IMG/VR virus record: IMGVR_UViG_3300042558_005069
Location: 40,100-104,099 of that record
Origin: a virus
Strand: one strand, 5' to 3'
DNA: 64,000 nucleotides
Positions within the stretch are counted from its first letter, which is position 1; every line of letters begins with the position of its first letter. The notes beneath the pieces are model-generated. The model saw nothing but the letters and a program-made list of their open reading frames with translations. It made no database searches and was not told the origin of the DNA. Positions 56,633 to 64,000 of the stretch are shown here, piece after piece. Position numbers and translations under genes: made by a program.

Positions 56633-57277
56633 ATGCTTGTTGGACTACCCGACATAAAGAATTACATGGATATTTCTCTCACTACGCGTCAAGAAGACGC
56701 TGCCTTAATGATCCTTGCCGGTCTGCAAAGCGAACTTGAATCCTATCTTCGACGCCCGATAGAAGTCCAGGAATTCACCGAGAGCATCCGCCTTGACTCA
56801 GGACATATAGGCATCCCATTGGGGTCCTTCCTCACGATGGGCGATAACGTCTTTGACACAAGTTTTCGCGAAACGACGGGAGTTGACGCAACGACTTTTG
56901 CGACTCCTCCACCGACGATATATCTTAAAAATACTCCTATATCAAACATAATCGAAGTTAAAGTGACGCCCCTGTTTGGCTCAGAAAGAGTTTTGGTCGA
57001 AGACACCGACTACGTTGTGAGAAAATACGGCATTGATTACTACTATGGCTATGCAGACGATTTGGTTGAAATAACATACGAAGCAGGACTGGATGGGGAT
57101 TCGATCCCAATTTTCAAGCTATTAATACTGCGTGCTGCGGCTCGAGAAATGCAAAACATGTATGACGACGTAGTTGGCGTAAAGGACTTAAACACAAGAA
57201 ACGTTGGTCCATTGATAACTGGCTTCCTTGATACGGAGCTTGCATCGGTCCGTAAACATAAACGATCGAGGATCTAA
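56633..57277 (+). CDS. Head-tail connector (adaptor) protein
   Basis: 214 residues. The N-terminal LPDIKNYMDISLTTRQEDAA, LMILAGLQSELESYLRRPIE pattern is typical of gp6/gp15-like head-tail adaptors that bind below the portal. A beta region (YLKNTPISNIIEVKVTPLFG) and YYYGYADDLVEITYEAGLDG follow, as in the same family. It heads the rightward tail block, in the expected order before the neck and tail proteins. The first ATG at 56633 is used here; an ATG nine codons in is possible. Confidence 0.8.
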   Translation: MLVGLPDIKNYMDISLTTRQEDAALMILAGLQSELESYLRRPIEVQEFTESIRLDSGHIGIPLGSFLTMGDNVFDTSFRETTGVDATTFATPPPTIYLKNTPISNIIEVKVTPLFGSERVLVEDTDYVVRKYGIDYYYGYADDLVEITYEAGLDGDSIPIFKLLILRAAAREMQNMYDDVVGVKDLNTRNVGPLITGFLDTELASVRKHKRSRI

Positions 57278-57279
57278 AC

Positions 57280-57771
57280 GTGGCTGGCCGGAATGTAGTT
57301 GATGTAATAATTACAGTTGACGTCGATAACGACGAAGCCCAAGACAGACTCAAGGCAATGCGTGATCGAGCAAAGAATCTCAAACCAGTTTTAAGATGGG
57401 CTGGAGAAAAACTTGAAAGAGCTTATTCAGCTAATTTTTCTACAATGGGGAGTTTCTCCGCAATGGCCATGCTCCGTGGAGCCTGGCCACCTTTGGACCC
57501 GGCATACGCTGCGTGGAAGGCTACGAGGTTCCCTGGAGCTCCGACCCTAGTCAGGACTGGCGGGTTGCTCAAAGAGGTATCAAACATAAGCAGCAATTCA
57601 GCGAGCAATATTGACGATATGGAAGCGGAATTCGCAGTCGTCGGAAAAATTCCTAAATTCCATCAGTACGGAACCGAAAACATGCCTGCACGTAAAATAA
57701 TATTCGTACCTCGCAATTTTGATCAAGATCTAGCGGATCAAACTGCTCGATTCATAAAGTTTGGGAGCTAG
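57280..57771 (+). CDS. Neck/tail completion protein (virion morphogenesis type)
   Basis: 163 residues with a GTG start two bases after the preceding stop. DRAKNLKPVLRWAGEKLERA is the helical part; PPLDPAYAAWKATRFPGAPT, LVRTGGLLKEVS and FHQYGTENMPARKIIFV are characteristic of the Mu gpG/HK97 gp10-like family, in which the HQYG-PAR-I-F segment forms the core strand. It helps complete the connector-tail joint. Order in the cluster agrees. Confidence 0.8.
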   Translation: MAGRNVVDVIITVDVDNDEAQDRLKAMRDRAKNLKPVLRWAGEKLERAYSANFSTMGSFSAMAMLRGAWPPLDPAYAAWKATRFPGAPTLVRTGGLLKEVSNISSNSASNIDDMEAEFAVVGKIPKFHQYGTENMPARKIIFVPRNFDQDLADQTARFIKFGS

Positions 57772-57775
57772 TTGC

Positions 57776-58384
57776 TTGATTTACTTAATGAACGGTGCTC
57801 ATGCTGCAAAAAGTTACGTCAATGAGTATTTGACAACCGACATCCCAGTTCGGCTGATTACATATCGCAATGGGTGGAATCTAGATAGCACAAAGCTCCC
57901 AGACCCAGAGCAATATCTTGTCCACGAACCTTTGGCAATAGATGGTTGGCCATCAATAGTTACGCTTGTTCTTTCTACAAATCAGATGCAGCGTATTGGT
58001 TTTGAAAATAACAATCCTATTTATCGAGTTTCTTATTCTATGCGTACATATGTATGGATTCGCACCGAGGGGTCCCAGGAATGCAGCCTCATGAGGGACA
58101 GAATGATAACCGTTGTTAGGTCATCGATACTGGACTATCCCTGCCTAAAGGCATTCGATAGTAGATCAAATTTCCGAATTCTTATTGACGAGGGTACTAT
58201 TCGTGAAGAATTTTCCGATACAACGCTACTAAAAGGCGAAAGGTACATGGCCGGAGCCTTCCTAGGATATACCCTTGAAATTGACGAAGTTGTTGAAAGA
58301 CTCGACGTCGGAACAATAGCAACATTTGACTTCGGAATACAGACAGCTTCTATTGGTGGTCTACTGCCAATATTTAATGACTAA
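57776..58384 (+). CDS. Tail terminator/neck protein candidate
   Basis: About 202 residues. A TTG start at 57776 follows GGGAG by eight bases; ATG 57788 is the alternative. The protein is alpha/beta with HAAKSYVNEYLTTDIPVRLI and a strand-rich middle (NPIYRVSYSMRTYVWIRTEG), then RDRMITVVRSSILDYPCL. Position after the completion protein and before the sheath is where tail terminators lie. The family is not certain. Confidence 0.6.
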   Translation: MIYLMNGAHAAKSYVNEYLTTDIPVRLITYRNGWNLDSTKLPDPEQYLVHEPLAIDGWPSIVTLVLSTNQMQRIGFENNNPIYRVSYSMRTYVWIRTEGSQECSLMRDRMITVVRSSILDYPCLKAFDSRSNFRILIDEGTIREEFSDTTLLKGERYMAGAFLGYTLEIDEVVERLDVGTIATFDFGIQTASIGGLLPIFND

Positions 58385-58479
58385 TTCAAAAAATACGAAT
58401 AGATAGTTGCATAAAATAATCATCACCGCTCTGTACAATTAAAACCAGTACGGGATTCCCCCTAGAACAGGAAGGTCCT

Positions 58480-59940
58480 ATGCCAGGCGTAGTCATCTCA
58501 ACATCAATTAGAACAGGCCCTTCAACGGCGACAGTACGTGAGTCATCACAGCTGTTTATCGTTGGCTTAGCTGAACGCGGTCCCTCTGATACTGCCACGC
58601 TCATACAGAGCATTGCGGAGTACGAAGACGTGTACGGAGAGTACGAGTCAGATTCTTACACTCATCCACTTGTCGAAACCTTCTTTGAAGAAGGCGGCAC
58701 GCAGTGTTACGTAGCCAGAACGGTGGGCACCTCTGCCTCCGCTGGGTCACTGACGCTTCAGTCCGGCTCAGTGAATGTCCTTGCTCTTACCGCAAATGGC
58801 CCTGGCGCCTGGAGTGCCAACGTTGACATTCAGGTAGAGCAGCCAACAGTTGGAACTACTTTTAGAATAAATGTTTTTTACGATGATGTGATAAAGTACT
58901 CCACGGGTGTTGTGTCGACAGTTTCTCAAGCTGCTGGAAGAATAAATTCATCAGCAGTTGCCACAAGATACGTTTCAGCCTCTGTGGTCAGTACTTCAGG
59001 AATCCCAAGCATACTTGCGAAAACGGCACTACCCGCCGGAACCGATGACCGAGCAACGGTGGTCGACGCAACCCACCTTGCCGCGCTTGAGCTCTTTTCT
59101 GATTCTTTTGGAACCGGAGCAGTGATTGCCGCTGATTCGAGTAGCGACGCAATCGCTGCAGGACTTGTAACGCATGCCAATAATTACAATAGGGTTGCAT
59201 TGCTTTACGGGCCACAAGGCGACACCCCTGCACAAATTAAAGCGATGGCTCTCAGTATTCAAGCTGATGAATTCGCAGAACACGCAGCACTGTACTATCC
59301 TTGGGTAGTGGTTCCTACCCCTATACAGGGAGTTACGAGAACAATCCCACCAGTAGGATATGTCGCTGGGGCAAGATCTCGTGCACATAACGGAACTGGT
59401 CCTCACGCTCCTTATGCCGGGCTAACTTCCGCATCTAGATTTGTTTTAAACACTTTTACAGAAGTCACAAAAGCTGTTGGAGATGAACTGGACGAAGGTT
59501 TTGTCAACTCAATCAGAGGAATTCAGAACTCGGTTCGCATCTATGGTGCGCGGTCGTTGTCTTCAGATACAGATAACTTCCGGTACATAACTCAGCAGGA
59601 CGTCGTTAACAGCATCGTTTCGGCTGCGTACCTGTCTCTTGAGGACTTGCTATTCACCCCGATCGATGCAAGAGGTGCAGTTTTTGCAGCAGTCGAGGCA
59701 AAATTGCTTTCAATTTGCGCAAATGCGCGAGACATTGGGGCTCTTTATCCAGCCTTCAATCCTGCAAATGGGACACTGCTTGATCCAGGATTCACCGTAA
59801 AGTGCGACAGGACAATCAACCCTGTTTCGCAGCTTCAAAGTGGAACAATCAAAGCTCGAGTCGGCATTCGCGTAAGCGCAATAGGCGACAAAATTGAAAT
59901 CGACATTATTAAGTCCAACCTAACCGCTTCAGTGGTTTAA
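58480..59940 (+). CDS. Contractile tail sheath protein
   Basis: 486 residues. The sheath surrounds the tube and contracts to drive it through the cell wall. N-terminal MPGVVISTSIRTGPSTATVR and LFIVGLAERGPSDTATLIQS, with YTHPLVETFFEEGGTQCYVA, are typical sheath openings. The C-terminal NSIRGIQNSVRIYGARSLSS, FRYITQQDVVNSIV, IDARGAVFAAVEAKL and ARVGIRVSAIGDKIEIDI form the conserved sheath core. AGGAAGG precedes the ATG. This gene identifies the phage as a myovirus. The gap upstream (58385-58479) probably holds the late promoter, with a TACAAT at 58434 but no well-spaced -35. Confidence 0.93.
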   Translation: MPGVVISTSIRTGPSTATVRESSQLFIVGLAERGPSDTATLIQSIAEYEDVYGEYESDSYTHPLVETFFEEGGTQCYVARTVGTSASAGSLTLQSGSVNVLALTANGPGAWSANVDIQVEQPTVGTTFRINVFYDDVIKYSTGVVSTVSQAAGRINSSAVATRYVSASVVSTSGIPSILAKTALPAGTDDRATVVDATHLAALELFSDSFGTGAVIAADSSSDAIAAGLVTHANNYNRVALLYGPQGDTPAQIKAMALSIQADEFAEHAALYYPWVVVPTPIQGVTRTIPPVGYVAGARSRAHNGTGPHAPYAGLTSASRFVLNTFTEVTKAVGDELDEGFVNSIRGIQNSVRIYGARSLSSDTDNFRYITQQDVVNSIVSAAYLSLEDLLFTPIDARGAVFAAVEAKLLSICANARDIGALYPAFNPANGTLLDPGFTVKCDRTINPVSQLQSGTIKARVGIRVSAIGDKIEIDIIKSNLTASVV

Positions 59941-59956
59941 TCGGAGGAGAAGCTAA

Positions 59957-60463
59957 ATGGCTAAGATCGCACAAAGACAAGTACTCGCCAATATGGAACC
60001 GAGCACTTTTTCCAGCAATTCAAAACAACAGGGCAATATACAAACCAACCTTCCGAAGTGGGGTGTTTTTAAGTTTGCGCAAGTTTCAGGTGGAGAAATA
60101 ACCGCTTCAGTAGAAAAAATCTACGAAGGTGGCAAATCACGTCCGACCGTATTGTGTGCCCCTTCGGAAATAGGCGATATTACGCTCACTGCGCACTACG
60201 ACGACGACATGACTGAGGACCTGGGTGAAGCAGGTATTGGGAACAAAATTCAAAAACTGCGTCCGTACGTTGGTCTTGCATACTATGACATTACTGTCTC
60301 GGTCTACGACTGCGACATTAAAGATCCGACCCTCGATCGCTTGTACTACAATGCACTCCTCGTAGGGCTCACGGAAGCCGAAGGCGACTCGTCTTCTGGC
60401 GCTCCGGCAACTTTTGCCTTGACATTTGCAATTTCGGATGTTCAGAACCCTGTACCTAAATAA
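59957..60463 (+). CDS. Tail tube protein
   Basis: 168 residues. Directly after the sheath, as in almost all myoviruses. The beta-rich pattern (FAQVSGGEITASVEKIYEGG, then EIGDITLTAHYDDD, and YYDITVSVYDCDIKDPT) with a final GLTEAEGDSSSGAPATFALT is what a tube protein shows; hexamers stack to form the tail lumen. GGAGGAG lies eight bases upstream of the ATG. No signs of decay. Confidence 0.85.
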   Translation: MAKIAQRQVLANMEPSTFSSNSKQQGNIQTNLPKWGVFKFAQVSGGEITASVEKIYEGGKSRPTVLCAPSEIGDITLTAHYDDDMTEDLGEAGIGNKIQKLRPYVGLAYYDITVSVYDCDIKDPTLDRLYYNALLVGLTEAEGDSSSGAPATFALTFAISDVQNPVPK

Positions 60464-60518
60464 TAACTAATATAACTAGTTACACCTTCAGCAAATTAAC
60501 TGTGCTAGTTTAAGGCGC

Positions 60519-61067
60519 ATGACCGAAAACTCGCTTTACACACACGACGATGCCGACTCAGGCCGTTCAAAAAAATCAACACGAGACGACTCCATCTTGG
60601 AGAAGCCCAAAGAGGAAACTCAATTAAATCGGCTTAGAACTGTAGTTCAGCAAAAAGTTGAGCGCCCTATTGTCCTGATCCCGGTTCCAGAGCGTCTTGG
60701 GGTGAGCCTTAGAGTTAGCCCGAATATCACTCAGTCTCAGATGAAAAACTGGCGCAAAAATGCTGGCGAAGACTCGCGTAGCGGCTTAGATGCAACAAAA
60801 TTTGCATGTCTAGTAATAGGACATACAACAATTGGTTTTTGCATGGATGATGAGGAAATATTCGACGACAGCGGATACAACCTGACTTTTGCTCATCCCG
60901 CAGTTTTGGAAATGACCGAAGTAACTCGACCAGTGCCGGACGGTGTAAGAGCACTTTTTGGGGTTGATCCTCATATTGAATCAGCCGCTCTGGCGATTCT
61001 TGACGCTGCCGGTTACTCGGATACGGTTTCAGCTGTGGACCCTACGAAGGAGTCCTCGACGAACTAG
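60519..61067 (+). CDS. Tail assembly chaperone, zero-frame product
   Basis: 182 residues, ending at TAG 61065. It is acidic, with a disordered N-terminus and a folded core (VLIPVPERLGVSLRVSPNIT, then KFACLVIGHTTIGF). Position between tube and tape measure is that of the tail assembly chaperone, which keeps the tape measure soluble during tail assembly. The -1 frame is open over its last 60 bases and continues 170 bases past its stop, so a longer frameshift product is likely. Confidence 0.75.
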   Translation: MTENSLYTHDDADSGRSKKSTRDDSILEKPKEETQLNRLRTVVQQKVERPIVLIPVPERLGVSLRVSPNITQSQMKNWRKNAGEDSRSGLDATKFACLVIGHTTIGFCMDDEEIFDDSGYNLTFAHPAVLEMTEVTRPVPDGVRALFGVDPHIESAALAILDAAGYSDTVSAVDPTKESSTN

Positions 61068-61237
61068 TCGAAGACTCTTACATTAAATCCGCCGCAAGAC
61101 TTGCTGAGCTATTTAACGTTAATCCATTGGATCTTTTAGATCTTGACGACACTAACTGGGCTATACTTTTTGCTTGTGCTAAAGTAATTAGTAACGACCG
61201 CGAAGAGCAAGAGAGAAAGTCGAAGACTCAGAGGTAA
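61004..61237 (+). CDS. -1 frame extension of the tail assembly chaperone (putative programmed frameshift)
   Basis: The -1 frame is open from 61004 to TAA 61235-61237 and has no start codon of its own in a good context. It encodes GPYEGVLDELVEDSYIKSAA, RLAELFNVNPLDLLDLDD, then TNWAILFACAKVISND and a charged tail, a plausible chaperone C-terminal domain. Fusion to the zero frame requires a -1 shift between 61004 and 61064. The best site I see is GGACCCT at 61037-61043, where the Pro codon CCT can re-pair as CCC; it is not a canonical heptamer. Confidence 0.65.
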   Translation, partial: RCRLLGYGFSCGPYEGVLDELVEDSYIKSAARLAELFNVNPLDLLDLDDTNWAILFACAKVISNDREEQERKSKTQR

Positions 61238-61295
61238 TCCTCATAGCTCGGCAAAACCTTACACTCACGTGACCTAAAAATCACACGGAGCAGTA

Positions 61296-64000
61296 ATGGC
61301 AGACGAGAAGGTAAATGTACTAATTAAGTTTGACGCCAAAACGCGTCAGCTTGATACTGCCATAGCTAAAATGGCGTTACTCAACAAGTATGAAAAAAGG
61401 TTCGCCAGCGGTCAGCAACTTGAAAGATTTGCATCTCGTGGATCCGCAGCAGCAGGACAACTTGCCAGTAAATGGAAAAAGAGTTTTGATCTCATAGACG
61501 GCGCGGTCAAAATGACAGGAAAGTTCCTCACGGGATTTTTGAAGACTGCCATTAAAGGGGTGATCGCCCAAATGGGGCTTTTCGGAGCCGCAATGATGGG
61601 TGTCCACGCAACATTTGTTCTCGGGCAGTTTGCTATGAAAGCCTATCGAGGAGCCATGCAACTTGTCGCCGGAGGAGCGGCAGCAGCGACTATGGCTATA
61701 GCGGCATTTTCTTCTGCTCTTCGCGAGCAGCAGGCAGCAATGTTCGCCTACAGAGGCAAGGGGGCGAATGAGTTCGGTTCAGGGATGAATCAAACGCGAA
61801 TGGGGATGCGAAACCTTCAAGCAGACGCAAGTCTTGCAACTCTCGGAGTCGAAGCACTCAATAAAGCATATGGCACTATGTCAAAGTCGATGAACGTAGC
61901 GCAGATAAATGCAAGCACTTCGACGATACGTGCTCTTATGGACTTCGGCTCAGCCGGACAAGATCCTGCAAAAGGGCTAGAGCAAGTAGCAGTAGTAATT
62001 GAAATGCTGTCAAACAAAAAGAAAAACATATCAGAAGTTATTACCGAGGCCAAAAAACTTGGTCCTGAGATGGAAGAAGCCTTAAAGACAGCAAACGTAA
62101 AAACTAAAGCTGAATTTGAAAAACTTCTTATGAGCGGTCAGCTTGCAAAGAAGGGTGGAGTATCTGGCCAATTTGGAGAAATCAACAATACTTTAATAGG
62201 GCAGCTTAAAAGTTACTTTACGCGCATACGTGTTGAGTTTGCAGACTTTGGCGATCAGTTTCTTGAACCACTCAAGGTTGCTTTTGAAAAAATATTTGAC
62301 ATCATCAGAAGAGACTTAACTCGCATCGAAGCAACGATAATGCAGACTGTCGGAACGCAAGGGATGATAGACGGCTTCGTTACGGCAACTGACAAAATAA
62401 GTAATTTTATGGTTAAACTCATGCGCGAATATCTACCAAAGACTGTTGGTATGTTCGGGCGTATTTCCGAATGGATGGAAGATTTCAAACGCGGATGGAA
62501 CATTGTTTTAGACCGGCTGCGTCCACTAATAACTGGGGCACGCGTTCTATACAATGCGCTTTCGCCAATTTGGCAAGCAATAAAAGACGGTTTAAATCAA
62601 ATATTTGATTTTAATGATCAACTGATAGGGAACGAAGCAAACTTTAAAGAATTCGGAACAAATATTGCTGCGATAATTAACGTGATATCTGGCGCCTTAG
62701 CAAACATGCGTTCAATTTTTGAAACCATCGCTCCTTTTATAAATGATGTCATGAAAGGATTTGGCGATGTTTTCAAGATGGTCACTTCTTTCTTGACAGG
62801 CGGTGCCGGGAAAAGCTTCATCATGGCATTAGCCCCCCTGATCGCGATGCAGACTTTGGGATCAAAATTAGGCGCAACGAGTGGTCGTATGGCTCCCGTG
62901 CTTGGATCATTCAGCAAGGCAGTAACGATACAAGCCCAAACAGCAACGATTGTTGCGGCAGGCATGAGCGGAAGGGTTGGGGCATTTTCTGGAGGTGGAA
63001 CCGGCGGTGGGTCAAGAGTCATGACTCCACTTGGCTACGTTTCTAGCGGCGATACCATCGCAGCCCAACAAGGTTTTGCTAGCGGCGGTGGAGGATCTTT
63101 TGGTTCCATGAATGCGGAAGCAGTTGCCGCGGCAGCGACAGGAGGCTTGCAGGCTGGCGCCGATGCAGCAAATAATTACGCAAAGACATTTGCTATAAAA
63201 GATCAAAAAATGCAGCAAGAGAAAAATAAAGGTTTTTCTTCTGGAGCGGCTGATGACAAACAAAAAGCAGCAGCGGCGGCGGAAGCAGCAAAAAAGACAG
63301 CAGTTATGGGGTTCCGCGATCTTAAAAACATGCCACTTTCTGGTTTGAAAGGGTTTCTTAAAGCATCATCAGATTTGACAAAGTCAAAATATGGAGATGA
63401 CATTAAAGAAAGAAAAGATTTAGCCAGAAGGCAAATTGCAGATCAGAACGCCCTACTAAATGGACCACTGGCGTATTTGAGTCCAATACGCAAAATGATG
63501 GAACCGATAACTGGAGGAATCGGAGGGGCGCTGGCTGGCGGAACCCCCACGAATGAACAATATATGCAGGCAACTGGTGGTCTCGGGTCGAAATATGAAA
63601 CCCCTGAAGACCGTAGAGCCAGAAAAGAAGGACTCAGAACCGAACGAGACATGAGGCGTGAATTGCTTCAGGAGAGGCGCAAGTCACGCCTGAAACTGGC
63701 AGGGGCGACAGTTGAAGGTGGAATAAAAAAAGCCTATGGAGCTGCTCGAGGTTTTGGCGCCTACCTAAAAGGTCCAGCGTTCGATCCATACGGAGACGGA
63801 GGAAAAGGAGCCTACGTCGACGTTGGGGCAGCTAGAAATGAAATATTCGAGAGAAGACAGAATCGGATGGAGTTGCAAAACACTCTGATGGGCCGTACCG
63901 CTGCTCGTATTGGCTACAGGCGAGATATGGCTAGGTTGAACAGAGGGGAAGGAACTAAATTTGGTCGGGCCATGTCAAAGGTTGGCACATCTGGAGGTGC
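61296..64000 (+). CDS. Tape measure protein, 3' end beyond the right edge
   Basis: At least 901 residues from ATG 61296, with GGAG five bases upstream; the frame is open to the edge. It sets tail length. Composition is typical: long helical stretches, Gly/Ala-rich hydrophobic segments (KGVIAQMGLFGAAMMG, then GGAAAATMAIAAFS) and repeated MTGKFLTG-like patches, with many Lys/Gln/Ala. An exact FSSG (KGFSSGAADDK) is at residue 647, with FASG variants near residues 36 and 603, as in the polyproteins. It directly follows the chaperone frameshift region, confirming the assignment. Confidence 0.9.
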   Translation, partial: MADEKVNVLIKFDAKTRQLDTAIAKMALLNKYEKRFASGQQLERFASRGSAAAGQLASKWKKSFDLIDGAVKMTGKFLTGFLKTAIKGVIAQMGLFGAAMMGVHATFVLGQFAMKAYRGAMQLVAGGAAAATMAIAAFSSALREQQAAMFAYRGKGANEFGSGMNQTRMGMRNLQADASLATLGVEALNKAYGTMSKSMNVAQINASTSTIRALMDFGSAGQDPAKGLEQVAVVIEMLSNKKKNISEVITEAKKLGPEMEEALKTANVKTKAEFEKLLMSGQLAKKGGVSGQFGEINNTLIGQLKSYFTRIRVEFADFGDQFLEPLKVAFEKIFDIIRRDLTRIEATIMQTVGTQGMIDGFVTATDKISNFMVKLMREYLPKTVGMFGRISEWMEDFKRGWNIVLDRLRPLITGARVLYNALSPIWQAIKDGLNQIFDFNDQLIGNEANFKEFGTNIAAIINVISGALANMRSIFETIAPFINDVMKGFGDVFKMVTSFLTGGAGKSFIMALAPLIAMQTLGSKLGATSGRMAPVLGSFSKAVTIQAQTATIVAAGMSGRVGAFSGGGTGGGSRVMTPLGYVSSGDTIAAQQGFASGGGGSFGSMNAEAVAAAATGGLQAGADAANNYAKTFAIKDQKMQQEKNKGFSSGAADDKQKAAAAAEAAKKTAVMGFRDLKNMPLSGLKGFLKASSDLTKSKYGDDIKERKDLARRQIADQNALLNGPLAYLSPIRKMMEPITGGIGGALAGGTPTNEQYMQATGGLGSKYETPEDRRARKEGLRTERDMRRELLQERRKSRLKLAGATVEGGIKKAYGAARGFGAYLKGPAFDPYGDGGKGAYVDVGAARNEIFERRQNRMELQNTLMGRTAARIGYRRDMARLNRGEGTKFGRAMSKVGTSGG

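Overview
The window is part of a tailed double-stranded DNA phage genome. A contractile-tail sheath, a tube protein, a tail assembly chaperone and a tape measure gene at the right end point to myovirus morphology. The host is probably an actinobacterium. The phage carries a WhiB-family iron-sulfur regulator, several genes resemble families I associate with actinophages, and at least two genes look leaderless (a -10 box six bases before the ATG), as is common in Actinobacteria. Base composition looks AT-leaning for that phylum, which would fit a low-GC aquatic lineage, but that is inference. I see no integrase or repressor; lysis genes and a DNA polymerase are not in the window.

Layout. (1) 1-8.2 kb, minus strand: a giant reading frame (2,729 codons or more) that runs off the left edge. 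(2) 8.2-12.2 kb, minus: ribbon-helix-helix protein, small terminase candidate, primase-helicase, WhiB and small proteins. (3) 12.3-16.5 kb, plus: two small proteins, a B12-dependent ribonucleotide reductase, tRNA-Arg(TCT) and a cytochrome P450. (4) 16.6-18.8 kb, minus: nuclease, TauD-like dioxygenase and a basic protein. (5) 18.9-46.6 kb, minus: head block with portal, a 3,207-residue polyprotein starting with a prohead protease, an acidic protein, a roughly 2,520-residue polyprotein, five accessory proteins and the major capsid protein. (6) 46.6-55.8 kb, plus: large terminase, recombination genes (Rad52-like annealing protein, RecB/Cas4-like nuclease, HNH, RuvC-like), then ParB-like/PAPS-reductase-like/ParB-like genes. 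(7) 55.8-56.5 kb, minus: two paralogous small acidic genes, each with its own leaderless promoter. (8) 56.6-64 kb, plus: head-tail connectors and tail genes, running off the right edge in the tape measure.

The outstanding feature is the set of three giant polyvalent proteins. They are strings of unrelated enzyme-like domains: several acetyltransferase-like folds, an ADP-ribosyltransferase-like module, a DnaQ-type exonuclease, zincin metallopeptidases, an ArdC anti-restriction module, an SF1 helicase and ParB-like modules. The segments are separated by a recurring short motif, [RK]-[F/L]-S-S-G. The same motif occurs once in the tape measure protein. One polyprotein begins with the prohead protease itself, and all three behave like virion genes in their position or content. 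My working model is that these are packaged, protease-processed cargo proteins that enter the host with the DNA, with the [FL]SSG motif as boundary or cleavage signal. The domains and motif positions are read from the sequence; processing and delivery are inference.
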